Of a stretch of 64,000 bases of DNA, positions 1 to 11,268 are shown in pieces (position 1 is the first letter of the stretch; each line of letters opens with the position of its first letter). The translations under genes and the position numbers were made by a program. The notes beneath the pieces are model-generated. The model was not told where the DNA came from and searched no databases. It was given only the letters and a program-made list of their open reading frames with translations. Location of the stretch: NCBI GenBank assembly GCA_022749755.1, contig CM040442.1, forward strand, positions 9,336,457-9,400,456, read 5' to 3'. Source of the DNA: Azadirachta indica. Lineage: Eukaryota > Streptophyta > Magnoliopsida > Sapindales > Meliaceae.

Positions 1-834
1 ATCTGTCTCGTCATTGCCAATTGCAGTAGCATTTCTTTTCATCTTATGCTTTGTGACAATATCTTCAAGAATCTTATCCATTTTTTTATGAACACCCAAT
101 AATTTGCCCTTGGCCCCACTTACCGAGCGAAGAAATGTAAGGGAAGGATACAAATCAGTGATGTGAAAATATCCACACACGTCCGTTAATTCCTTAAGCG
201 CTATTAAAAAATCTTTTTGATTTTCATTCTTACTACCAAATGCTGCCCGAGAAATAATATGATTTGTCATACTAAAGACCTTATCAGTGAGATTTATGGT
301 TTGTTCCTGAGATGAACAAATGAATTGAACAAGATTCCATACCTCTTCTTCCCTTATTGATCTGAAAGACAAAACACGCTTAGTACTGAAGAGCTCAACC
401 ATAGCTATCTTCCTCACTTGTCTCCAGTATTCAGCGTAGGGAGCAAAGACAAGACTTGAATGATCATATGTCACTATTTCAGTAGCATAAACTTCAGGCC
501 TCTCAGCAAAGCTCATATCATGTGTCTTCAACACTTCTTTCGCTGCTTCAGGTGATGAAACGACCACAGCAGAAATCTGACCAAGCTTTAGTTTCATTAC
601 AGGACCATATTTCTTACATAATCTTGTTATAACGTGATATGGTAATCCTCCTGTCAACTGATGTAAGTTTCCGATAATTGGCAGAGCTTTTGGCCCTGGA
701 GGAACCTTGCCTTGGCTTCTTGATATCTGAAAATACCTAACAAGAACGAGGAAGAAGAGAAGAGAAGCTAAAAGGAGAGGAAAGGATGGAAATTGGAGAA
801 TTTGGGATATTGAAGAATCCATTAATGAACTCAT
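1..834 (-). CDS. Cytochrome P450, CYP71D-like, 5' exon (partial, runs off window)
   Basis: This encodes the N-terminal part of a microsomal class II P450, a haem mono-oxygenase anchored in the ER that usually serves specialised metabolism. The frame is open for 278 codons from the ATG at 834-832 to the window edge, and a TAG at 864-862 closes it upstream. A second in-frame ATG at 822-820 is an equally good start and gives the usual MDSS-type N-terminus. In order I see a hydrophobic anchor, the proline hinge PPGPKALPIIGN, and the helix-C motif WRQVRK. The haem-binding half lies beyond coordinate 1. The protein is very close to the P450 at 34.2-35.9 kb, which lies in the opposite orientation. 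Unlike that copy, this one has no lesion in the visible part, so it may be functional. The exact CYP subfamily is inferred. Confidence 0.85.
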   Translation of the reverse strand, partial: MSSLMDSSISQILQFPSFPLLLASLLFFLVLVRYFQISRSQGKVPPGPKALPIIGNLHQLTGGLPYHVITRLCKKYGPVMKLKLGQISAVVVSSPEAAKEVLKTHDMSFAERPEVYATEIVTYDHSSLVFAPYAEYWRQVRKIAMVELFSTKRVLSFRSIREEEVWNLVQFICSSQEQTINLTDKVFSMTNHIISRAAFGSKNENQKDFLIALKELTDVCGYFHITDLYPSLTFLRSVSGAKGKLLGVHKKMDKILEDIVTKHKMKRNATAIGNDETD

Positions 835-843
835 TTCCTTTGT

Positions 844-1130
844 AAAAGGACTGCAACTCTTCTAATATGTGGTTAAAGATATGGTTATGGTCAAATTTGT
901 CCTGCAATTCAGGGGTGATAACAGCCACAAAATCATGATGTTTCGGGATAACATCATTGTGATGCTGATGTGTTGAAAGGTATAGTAAATTGATTAAAGT
1001 TAAAATAATTATTAGAAAAATAACTGCAACTTTTACTGTTTCTAAAGGGACTGCAACTCTTTTTAATTTGTGGTTTTAGACGTGGTTATGGCCAAAATTA
1101 TATTGCAATTCTGGGGGATAAAAAAATACG
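844..1130 (-). repeat. Tandemly duplicated P450 5' leader
   Basis: Two related blocks of about 85 bp lie at 844-928 and 1045-1130. Both contain the string GGACTGCAACTCTT followed by a TGTGGTT...GGTTATGG pattern. The second P450 has one equivalent block just upstream of its start, at about 34,115-34,195. The nearer block is therefore the native leader, and the farther one is an extra copy specific to this paralog. Confidence 0.75.
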
Positions 1131-1609
1131 ATGATTATTAACTATAAAACAAAAAGTTTTGACAATGGAATTTATGACCACAGAAGACAATGGAATTTTT
1201 TTTTCTATTTTATTTGACTTCAATTCCTTACGTATTTGATAGATTAATCTTCTGTTTTTAACTTTTAATTAAAAATTAGAAGATATTTCTTTCAAGAGTA
1301 CGTACATAATTTTTTCCCAAAATTAACGTGCTTATAACATTCAAATCATGTAATAGTTAATGCCAATAATGTACAAGCAGTTTATGGAAATTTGACCATC
1401 AATTTATTTCCATATGACAGTTGAAGAGTTCCATTCAAAGTTTGGTTATGGAATGAGTCAATTTCGGCGCTTATCATCAATTTCAGACTACAATTTTGAA
1501 TTTTGAACTTTGCCCAGAATCTCTTCTCTTGTACTTTTGAACAATTAATTGAATTTTTGACATTTTCAATGACAATTGAAATTGATGATTACCATATACA
1601 CATATATTG

Positions 1610-1632
1610 ATTTGATGTGTATATATATTTAT
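1610..1632 (-). promoter_or_regulatory. TATA-like segment of P450 copy 1
   Basis: On the minus strand this reads as a TATAAATATATATACAC-like stretch, followed by a TGGTAAT(C/T)ATCAATTTC segment. The same order occurs at 34,005-34,070 upstream of the second P450. It sits about 0.8 kb from the start codon here but about 0.2 kb away in the other copy. A transposable element begins immediately upstream of it. Its role as the core promoter is inferred. Confidence 0.4.
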
Positions 1633-2788
1633 GAAAAATTGACATATACCTTTAATATTTGAGAAAAAACAAATGCCCTTTTAACTCTGGATAAATATAT
1701 AAATGCCTCTATTACTTGACTTACTGAATAAATATCATTTGTATCTCTAAACTTCTAAATAATCATAAATTAAAAAATAATTATTTTTATTATAATAATT
1801 TAATCCCTATTCTAATACCCTTTTACAATATATATTTTTTAATTATAACAATTTACTCACTATTTCAATATTTTTAACAACATACTAAAAACTAAATAAA
1901 TTTTTAATTATTATTTTAATAAAAATTTTAAAAAATTATTATTAAAAAAATCTAATAATGAGGTAGACCAAACTTATATGCTAAAATAATTTTAACTCTC
2001 TTTTCTTACTTTTTTAATAATAATTTAATATTTAATTGTTAAAAAAACTCTGAAATTTTTTTACTATTTTATTTTTATATACACTATATTCATTAAAAAT
2101 ATTATATTAAGTTCATTCTATTTATTATAAAAATGTAAATAAAACATATAAAAAAAGAAGAGAATTTGATATCATTTATTAATGGAATTAGTAATTAAAT
2201 ACATTTTACATTATTATTAAATAATATACTTTAATTTTAATAAAAATATTTTTAAAAAAAGAGAATACACACACATACATAGAACATGTATTTTTTTATT
2301 TATTTTTTCATAATCTTTTAAGTAAAATATAATAAAAGTTAACATAATTTTTTAAATAGATATTTCATATATAAAAATAAAATGTTAGAATAATATTTTA
2401 TTTAAAACTTTTTATAACTGAATATTAAATTATTTGAAAAAGTAAAAGAAAAAAAATTAAATTTATTTTAATGTATAGATTTGATCTAACTTATTATTAG
2501 AAGTTTTTTAATAATAGCTTTTTAAATCTTTTATTCAAATAATAAATTAAAAAAAAATTAGTAATTAATATATTATGAAAAATATTAAAATGAGGACTAA
2601 ATAAATATATTAAAAATAATTATGTTTAAGTTATTAATATATAAAAGGTTAGAGATACAAATAATATTTATCTAATTGATCAACTAATGAAAATAAATAT
2701 TAAAGGAGGTATTTGTCTATTTGTCTAAAGTTGAGGAACATTTGTTTTTCCTCAAATATCAGGAAGTCTTCCTAAGTGTCTATTTTCC
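1633..2788. mobile_element. 1.16-kb terminal-inverted-repeat DNA element in P450 upstream region
   Basis: The two ends are long imperfect inverted repeats of roughly 110-120 bp. The left arm (about 1633-1755) has ATATTTGAG then AAACAAATG then ATCATTTGTATCTCTAA. The right arm (about 2650-2788), read on the minus strand, has the same blocks in the same order. The AT-rich interior has no convincing coding region, so the element is non-autonomous. I could not find a clean target-site duplication. The length of the arms is reminiscent of Mutator-like or foldback elements, but I cannot assign a family. Confidence 0.65.
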
Positions 2789-2798
2789 TAAATAACAC

Positions 2799-2833
2799 AT
2801 ATATATATAGATATATATATATATATATATATA
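2799..2833. repeat. (TA)n microsatellite left of MITE
   Basis: A nearly pure AT dinucleotide run, interrupted by a single G. It abuts the MITE at 2834, and a matching run follows the MITE. Confidence 0.9.
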
Positions 2834-2983
2834 GGGCAAGATCAGTAGCCCCTTTATTTTACATAAAATCTTATATCAATTGTAAACTGTTAGATATAAA
2901 CACATTTAACAGTTGATATTGCATTTAATCATATCCAACAGTTTACAATATTTTGTATAAAATAAAATGACTGCTGATCCTGC

Positions 2984-2987
<4 letters not shown>
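2834..2987. mobile_element. MITE / foldback element (about 154 bp)
   Basis: The two halves form an almost complete hairpin. The left half begins GGGCAAGATCAGTAGCC and continues through TTGTAAACTGTTAGATAT. The right half, reverse-complemented, begins AGAGCAGGATCAGCAGTC and continues through TTGTAAACTGTTGGATAT. The element sits inside a TA repeat, which is compatible with a TA target preference, but the repeat hides any exact duplication. It has no coding capacity. Confidence 0.8.

Positions 2988-3019
<32 letters not shown>
2988..3019. repeat. (TA)n microsatellite right of MITE
   Basis: A pure TA dinucleotide run directly following the MITE. Together with the run at 2799-2833 it suggests the MITE split or seeded a single microsatellite. 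Confidence 0.9.
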
Positions 3020-3020
<1 letters not shown>

Positions 3021-3022
<2 letters not shown>

Positions 3023-3121
3023 ACAATGCTGATGTGATTGGATGTGGCAGATAAGGAATCCTAAATAAAAACAAAATTGAAGACCTTCCAAATCAACGTA
3101 GATGAATTCAACGGGGACCTG
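3021..3121 (-). promoter_or_regulatory. Conserved upstream block of P450 copy 1
   Basis: This block of about 100 bp is an inverted copy of 33,897-34,003 upstream of the second P450. Shared strings include GATGTGATTGGATGTGGC and TGAATTCAACGGG. In the other paralog it lies about 200 bp from the start codon; here the elements at 1633-2987 push it about 2.2 kb away. Conservation between paralogs may reflect recent duplication only, so a regulatory role is not proven. Confidence 0.5.
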
Positions 3122-3894
3122 GCTCAGAAATAATGTAATATCAATGTCTTATAATGAGAGTTAAAAATTAAAAAAATATATGTTTTGTGTCTTTTCATCA
3201 TTTTAAAAATGTATTTTTGAAGTCGGTTACATCTTTATTTTAATTACTTTTAAAATAAAACCATAATAAACATGACTCTATTTATATATTAAAATATATT
3301 ATAAATGCTTTTTATTTTATATACGCATTTATTTAATAAATTTTGAGAACAAATTTCTATAATATTTTTTAAAATATGAATACTCATATAAATATATTTT
3401 ATATTTATTTAAATAATTAAATAAAGTCAAGAATTAATACTATCTTTCAAGAATCAATTAATAAAAATAGAGTGTTATTATGATGACACAGTTCTTGTAA
3501 TTAAAAAAATAAGATGGTTACTATAATAAGATAAACAGTTGACTATATCTCCAAATTCATTGCACGAGAAAAATAAAGAATTTTCTATATTTTTTAATTC
3601 TAATTTAATGCCTTGCGTATTTGACAGATTATCTATTTATTTATTTATTTTGATTTCGGCATATTAATTGCTAAGTATACAAAATAAATAGTTGTTGAAA
3701 AAATGTGTAATGTTGCAAGTTAACTTTATTAGATCGAAAATAAGTTAGGTCAGGATGCTGCAAGTTAATTAACGTTACTAGATTATATATACGTCGAGAA
3801 TCAAAAATTCAAATGTTACAAATTAACTTTATATAATTACTCTTAAAGTAATAGGATTATTTTACAGAAAAATTTGGTCCCAAAATATGATAAC
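3122..3894. other. AT-rich intergenic DNA, no gene seen
   Basis: I see no supported gene here. Two stretches repeat elsewhere nearby. About 3,560-3,640 resembles 1,190-1,260 (a TTGCGTATTTGACAGATTA-like segment). About 3,820-3,880 resembles 4,540-4,605 (AACTTTATATAATTACTC). These repeats point to local duplication of the P450 upstream DNA. Confidence 0.6.
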
Positions 3895-4347
3895 TAGTGG
3901 TGGTGGCAATTTGCATAAACAAATCGTATTTTAATCAACACGAATATAATTAATTTATTGTTTATGTGACATGAATACAGTTTCTTTACTATTCATGTCG
4001 ATTTTTCTTAAATCTAAATACAATATATTGATATACACAAAATTATTCATTTAAAACTTGATTCATTTAGGCACCATTATTAGTTGAATACTCCATTCAT
4101 TTAAGCACGATTATTTATTTAAGACTCAATTTATTTATATACGATTATTTATTTAGGTATAATATAATTAATTGTGTCTTAAATGAATAAACTATTAAGG
4201 AAGGTCAGACACAAATACGACTCGATGACTAATAATTGGATATGAAGATGACAACTATTATTCATGTCAAATTTTTCAAATCAAATCCGTTCAGTAGCAT
4301 CGAATTTATGTTGAATAATTGTGTAGTATTACAAGTTATCACACCTA
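3895..4347. mobile_element. Short non-autonomous hAT-like element
   Basis: The left end is TAGTGGTGGCAATTTG, a typical plant hAT-type terminus. The right end, reverse-complemented, is TAGGTGTGATAACTTG, an imperfect match. The flanking octamers ATGATAAC and GTAATAAC agree at six of eight positions, as expected for a decayed 8-bp target duplication. The element is about 450 bp long and has no coding capacity. Confidence 0.5.
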
Positions 4348-4647
4348 GTAATAACTATTTTTGATAATTTCATTTTCCTAATGAGTAATAAAGAATTATA
4401 GATGATATTTGAATAAATATGATACTTAAAACAATATTAGATGGTAGTTAAATAGTCAGTAAGAACTAGAGATAGATACATTGATGACACTATAATTTAG
4501 CATAAATATATTTTAGACTATATATGGAGAGTTAAAATTTGCAATGTTATAAGTTAATTTTATATAATTACTCCTATATGAATGCAATTACTTTACAGAA
4601 AAATTGATGATTACCATACATACATATATTATGACAATTAAAATAAT

Positions 4648-6630
4648 AAGCCCGCTTCACAAACTTTAAGCCCAGCACAGCCCATAGAGCCCAGCCCATG
4701 CAGACTATGTTGGACCCGTGTCAGGCAGACCCACAGACTATTTTGACTTTGAATTGACTTTGTAAAATTATTTTAAAAATTTGGCAATGAAAGGAATTGA
4801 ACACAAGATATCAAACAATAATCAAAAAAATTACCATTAGGTCAATGACATTTATTTACAAAATTTATACAAATAAACAATATTTAACAAGTAGTACATC
4901 TTTAATTTATATTATTAAAATCAAAATTATTATATTGATAAGAAAATAATTTTATAATTTAAGATAATTCAAAATTTATAATTATAACTATTATTATCAT
5001 TAATAAAACCATAAAAAAAAAATTTTATACATAACATTAACAATCATCAAAATAATTTATATTTATCAAAAATATTGCCATCTATAATAGACAATGAATG
5101 ATTATAAGGGAAAAGATCAAATGGTGGGGGCGACTCGTGTCATTTGTAGAATTAAAATTTAAAAATTTATATAATACTTTAATTTTATAATGGTTAATAT
5201 TAAACCTAATATAAGTTTAAAAAAAAATAAATTATTGATTGGAATACATATTTAAAGTATTTAAAAAAAATTAACTTTTCCTATTTCACATCTCATCAAA
5301 ATAACATAATTAAGATAACATAATAAAAATAAATATTTGATTTCTTCACAAAATAATCGATAACCATCATTAATTATTAATACTTCCAATTAAAATATAT
5401 AATATAATATTATAATAATTAATGAATCATTATAATCATATATATATATATAAATCTTTTAGTGTAAAATTTCTAAACCAAAATAAATTTTAAATTTCAA
5501 TTTCAAATTTCAAAATCAAATTATAAATTTCAAGATCAAAACCCATAATTATTGGAGTATTTTTACCGTTAGGTTAAATTCTTGTCCTTCTAGAGCACAA
5601 AAGCAATTATAATTTTTTAATTTAGTCAATTAACTCCTTCATAATTATTTAAAAATTTTTAATTTAATTAATTTTAGAATACTTTTAAATTTATTTTATA
5701 ATAAACAAATTTGCTAAAATAATAAAAACTAACGAAATTAAATAATTTTTAATAATTAAAACAATAATTTTTGACAAAATAAAAGTAATAAATTTATGTC
5801 AAATAAAATAATCAATTTGTAAGTAATGAATTAATTTGTTGTAATGTAGTAATATAAGATTAACAAAACAAAGAATTTCTTAAAGAATATTTTTCTGCAA
5901 AATTATGAAAAAAATAAAATACTCTAAAATTCATTTAATATTTTGACTCTAATTTTATCAATTCTATTAAAAATTAGATCATAATTTACTATTACATTTA
6001 TTTTTTTTATAGGTTAGTAGAGAAAATTATAGTAAATGTGTTAATTAAATTTGACATTTTATTCTAACAAAATTTTTATTACTCATAATATTTTATATAA
6101 ATTATTTAATTGTCTCAATCAAATCGATAATTATTATTAATTATCTTTTTTTAACAATTAATTTATGAAAAAATAAATATTTATCTTTAAATAATTGTTA
6201 AAGATAAAATTATGCTTAAATTATACAATTATTTAGTATCGATAATAACAATTCAAAAATAATATATTTAATAAATTTACTAAATGTTCATTTGTGATTA
6301 AATATATTATATTTTTAAACTATAATAAGTAAGTGGAGATGGCCTAGTGGAAAGGTTGTTGTTTGAGTTTTTTGGTCATGAGTTCAAATTGCAACAAATG
6401 TACAAAAAAAAGTTTATTGTAAGCCAAACCCATTGGGAGGCCCATTACAGGCCCGCAGGCTGGCCCAACACAACACAGGCCCACGGTTTAGCCCGATCCA
6501 TTGCATGCTGGTGCCAAGCCTAGCCCATGGGCTCAACACCTCAGCCCAGTCCAACGTGACTTTTGTGCGGTACTAGCCCGGACCGAAACTGTTTATGGCC
6601 CGTGTCGAATTGGGCCATTTGCCACCTCCA
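4648..6630. mobile_element. hAT-like element with GC-rich AGCCCA-type subterminal arms
   Basis: GC-rich arms studded with GCCCA/GGCCC motifs lie at 4,650-4,735 and 6,420-6,620, facing each other. Just inside each arm is a related segment with the shared core TTGAAC-CA-GA followed by a CCA(C/T)TAGG(C/T)CA(A/T)-like tract. The right end reads TTGCCACCTC, the complement of a hAT-type GAGGTGGCAA terminus. The interior is about 80 percent AT by eye and has no coding frame. The left terminus is not clear, so the boundaries are approximate. Confidence 0.45.
6333..6405 (+). repeat. tRNA-like box A / box B segment
   Basis: GATGGCCTAGTGG resembles an RNA polymerase III box A, and GAGTTCAAATTGC about 50 bases later resembles box B. 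It does not fold as an obvious tRNA. It could be the head of a SINE or simply part of the subterminal arm of the surrounding element. Confidence 0.3.
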
Positions 6631-6639
6631 ATTCTAATC

Positions 6640-9380
6640 ATTATCTACTTCATCAATTTCACAAATTTCTCCATTTCCAATATCATTAATGTTTTTGCTT
6701 CCAATGTTTTCAAATTGTCATCCTTCTTCTAGGAAGAACAAATTATAATTTTAATCTTGTCTTACTTCTTGGAGGTAAAGCAAAACAATTAGTTGCACAT
6801 TTTTATTAGAGATTTTGTAATGAATTTTTTTTATAACACGAAAAAAGAGATCAATATGATCTTCTTTTATATTGATGCTTAATAAATAATTTTGTACTGA
6901 ATTGCGTTTTATTTCAAGTGATTTTTGAATTAAAATATGTTTCTTATTTAGATTAAGATTAGAATACAGAGGATAAGTGAAACAAAAAGTGAGTTCTTGC
7001 ATTACATAATAAAATAGACTTTTGAAATGATATTATTTTACAATTTATGGTAATTCATTATAATAAAAAACTTATTGCACTTATGTAACATGGTAATATT
7101 AGCTATCGCGTGTTCCACACCTTCTTTATTATTATTAAATTATATTGATTTTGTAATTTTTTTTGTCAACAAAAATTATCATGTTGGACCATTTTGTATA
7201 GCGTGTTATGTAAAAATTCCCTTGCTTGAGTTGTTTTATTAAGAAATTAATTAAATTTATGGCATAAAATTTAGTAAATTATTAGATAAAATTTGATAAC
7301 CTAAGAAAGTTAATTAAATAACTTGTCCTTTCTATATGAAAAATTAAATAATAAAACATTCTTATAGTAATTAAAAATTATTACACTAATATGACATGAT
7401 AGTATTAATAATTATATGGTTCATGTTATCTATTATCTATCTGTCAAGATTTATGCAACAAGTAACTTAACAATTATCTTATCTTATTCGTTTTTATTGG
7501 AAAATTAGTCAAAAGTCATAGGATAAAATTAGGCAAGATATTGTATATAATTATTTTATAATCTATAACAATTAACTAAACATAAAATTTTCATTTTATT
7601 TAAAAAATTAATGAAAGCACGTAATAATAGAAATTTTTATTAGGGACAGTGCTTTAAAAATATTTAATTTATACAATTTCTGGAATAAATAAAATTGCTA
7701 TTTCTTTATACTTAATTATGTACATATTTAATGTTAGTTAATATAAAAAAATCTTAATTTATTTATATAACCATAATTTTATTACAAATAAGTGTTATAT
7801 ATACGAGAGGATTAAAATTATGAATAATAAACAATTTAAACAATGTGAATCGATCATCATATGCAAATTAATCTTAATCCTGAGTACTCATAAACTCTTA
7901 TTTTATGTTATTGCGTCTTTTGAGTTACTTTTTAATGTTTGTTTTAAGAATAAACTCAACGCTTAAATTTTGAAGATTTGATGGGATAAATAGCTCGAAA
8001 TGTGACCTATAGATATAGAATCCATTTCTTTTTGTTGAAAATCAAAAAAATGTTTTTCTTAAGTGTTAATACTGAAATTGAATAGTTTAAGCGCTTAATT
8101 TATGACTGGTTTATAAATTAATGGTTCATTGAAGAATTAATGAAACTTAAGGATAAAAATGTAATTAGAGGTGTAATACGCAAAATTGATATAGGTCTAA
8201 TTATAAACTGTTTATGAAGAGTTGAATTGCATGTAATGATTATATCAATGGACTATTCAAAATTTTCTGAACAAAATATACCTATAATTTCAAGAGTTCA
8301 ATTCTACATTTTTAGTGGAATAATATTGGAATTAATAAATTGGATTAATTAAAAAGTTTCTAGTTATATATATTTATTAGAGCTTAAAATTATGGGCCAT
8401 AGGTCTCAATACTACCTCTTAAATTAGTACGGTAAATAATATGATAGATAAAATTGTTATAGTAAATATTTATATGTTCAAAAAATAGTTTTATGGAATA
8501 CTATTTTAATTTGGATTAAGTTAACTAATTTAGAATTAATTAATTGGTAAAAATATCTTTGATTAATATCCAAATAATTTAATAGAAGAAATTAAATGAA
8601 TAAATTCAAACATATATTTATCCTCTCTATTGTTTTTTTTTTAATATGAATTTTTCATTAATTAGAGTATCACTTCTATTTGAAGTTGTTTCACAAACTT
8701 AATTACTTAATTTAATTCTAATTTAATTCAATTGTTTTAATTATAATAAGAGTGATATAAAAAAAAATAAAGTATGGAAACTTTCGAGGTTTTTCTTTTT
8801 TTTTTTTTATGTATGTTACAGAGAGAAAATTATCTTTCTCTTAAGATCATTATATTATAACAAAAAGTCTACCCTTCTCTTTAATGCTATTGAAGGAGAA
8901 TTAATTGAAAATTATTGATGATGGAAAACTTGCAGCAAAAGTAGTTGGTGAGCATCAATTGATATTTTCTTTTCTTTCTTATTATTTGATAATGAAATTG
9001 TATACTTATATAAATTTTTTAAACTCTCTTATGTTATTTTTCGATGTTTATTCCTTAAAAATTTCTAACGATTAGTATTAGAGTTAGATTATATGTGTAT
9101 ATAGTTTTAATTATGATGTATACATGAGTGAGTATCGCATTATTTTTATTTGATTTAATTTACTTTGATGAATGTTATATTTTATTATGCAATGAATTTT
9201 ATGTATACATTTTTTTGTCATTAATTGTATGGTTTCTTAAAATTTAAGTTTAATTAATATTTTATTTTAAATAGATTAAAAATTTTGTAAATTCAAAAAA
9301 AGAGTATAAGCTCAATGTAATTGATTTTTTTTTTTTAATTATATAATTATTTGACGACGAATTCTAGAATCCGAATCAGT
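6640..9380. other. AT-rich intergenic DNA, no gene seen
   Basis: Both strands are dense in stops. The few short open frames have no recognisable domain, and poly-A/T runs are common. I see no supported gene, RNA or element boundary. Confidence 0.6.
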
Positions 9381-9384
9381 GGAG

Positions 9385-9520
9385 AAATAAAATAGAGGAG
9401 ACGAGGACTTTACGGTGGGCAAAGTGCCGACTGCCGCCTTGCAAGGAGGAGGGGTTGAAGGTCAGCGGGTCTCTCCATGCAGGAAGGATGCTGCTGCCTG
9501 GGCGAAATCTCAGGTCTAAA
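9385..9520. other. Isolated GC-rich island of unknown origin
   Basis: About 135 bp with much higher GC than the surrounding DNA, with strings such as GTGCCGACTGCCGCC and GCTGCTGCCTGGGCG. The minus strand reads open through most of it, but no protein family is recognisable and there is no start. It may be a fragment of a transposon or a captured exon. Confidence 0.35.
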
Positions 9521-11170
9521 ATGCCTTTCTTTGCATAATTTCATAAAACTCTTTTGGGCAATTTTCAAAAAAACCCTTAGAACAAAATTGAAATTTTAAT
9601 AAAAATGTCTTTTTGGGCCTCGGAGATACAATTGCTAAAAGCACTTTGGTCTTTTTGACATTTGAATATTATGAACAATTTTATTTTAAAATGTTTTTGG
9701 ATTATTTTTAAAAAAATAAAAAAAAAAGGTTCAAAAGTTGAACTGTCTAGCTATAATTTAATATCAGACTTAAGAAATGTTGTTGAGTCCATATATATAT
9801 ATATATTTTATGAAGACTTATTATGATAGGCCTATTATGAATTTTAGAATATTGCTATTTTATTTGGCCTGTCAGATGATATGTCTTTGTAATTTAATTA
9901 ATTATTTGGGTTTGTAATTAAATATCTTAGAGGACCCAGATAAAGTTAATTAATTGTTAATTATTTTTTTATGAAATATTTAATATAATAACATAATTAT
10001 GCATAATAACATGTCATTCATAATATCTACTTATTGTCATTATTGAATGTCATGCATACATATTACAATTCCTTTAAATATGAATATGACTGTAATTAAT
10101 CGGATTAATTGAATAGAATAATAAATTACATAATGGTAATTAAGTTTTATAATCAAACTTGATAATCATCTCATTTGTTTAATTTGGTCTTATCTATATT
10201 AATTGTTAATATATAGGTTAGCTTATATTATTCTATTTTAATAAAATATATTTTTATTAAATATGTGGCAATTATTTAGACCCAAATTAATATTAATAGA
10301 ACTATGTTTTCCTATTATGTTAGGCCAATTGGATTGGATTCCGTTAACTTAAATAATTAACCAAAATAAGGTTAGATTTTATATAACTAGTAATTATTAA
10401 TATAAAATAAAATAATTTACTAGGGTTATAGAACATAGGATATTTTATAATTAGAAATCATAGTTTTTAAAATAATGAGTAGAAAGGGATATATGACAAC
10501 ATACCCCACAATCTTCATTGTTAGTATAACATCGTGAAATATAAATAGTGTCTTGCGATACTTAAATTTGTTCTCCCTAAAGAGGGTGTCTATCTATGTT
10601 AATAATCAAAGTTGACTTCCTACTGATGGGATTCAGATAATGTATTTTAAAATTGACCTACCGTACAATAGCATTTTTGGAGTTAATTTGCTAGAATTCA
10701 AAACAATGGATTATACTAATAAAGAAACAAATTAAATTATTAATTGTACCTTACCCGACGATATTTAATTAATGAATGAAAATATGAGATATTTTGAATT
10801 TCATTTATTAATTGAGATCGTCTCAATTCCAATGTAATTATATTAGTGTGACTTATCCTACAACGGCACATTAATTATAAGATTAAATTGTCATAATTTG
10901 ATAGTTTAGTTATGTGCTTATCATATATATCATGCATCACATTTACTATTTCGAAAAATTGTGATATTAATTTAAGTATATTAAATACTTTATTTATTTA
11001 TTTCAGCAATTATATCTGTAACAAATCTCATTATCACTTTACATGCAAATGAAAAGTTAAATAGTAAAAATTTTATAAAATGGAAGAGTAATACGAATAT
11101 AGTGCTAATTTGAATGTACAAGATATTGGACTAATATTTAGACATGATCAAATTGTGTAGAATTTATGGC
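9521..11170. other. AT-rich intergenic DNA, no gene seen
   Basis: No supported gene. Only short AT tracts occur, including a small TA run near 9,790-9,808. A Copia relic begins after this stretch. Confidence 0.6.
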
Positions 11171-11179
11171 CATGTTTGA

Positions 11180-11237
11180 TAACCAGTACAATATATTGTG
11201 GTACGCTAAAGCAATTGGGAGGTTGAGCTTATGGTAT

Positions 11238-11268
<31 letters not shown>

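Noticed and set aside
737..928. Minus-strand 63-codon open frame overlapping the P450 start
   Set aside because: It is an out-of-frame shadow: the P450 frame starting at 834 or 822 continues with hinge and helix-C motifs, while this frame stops just after the anchor.
6333..6405. Genuine tRNA gene
   Set aside because: Box A/B-like strings are present but no cloverleaf with acceptor pairing is evident.
3000..9000. Numerous short AT-rich open frames
   Set aside because: No domain, start context or conserved partner. Expected by chance in such DNA.
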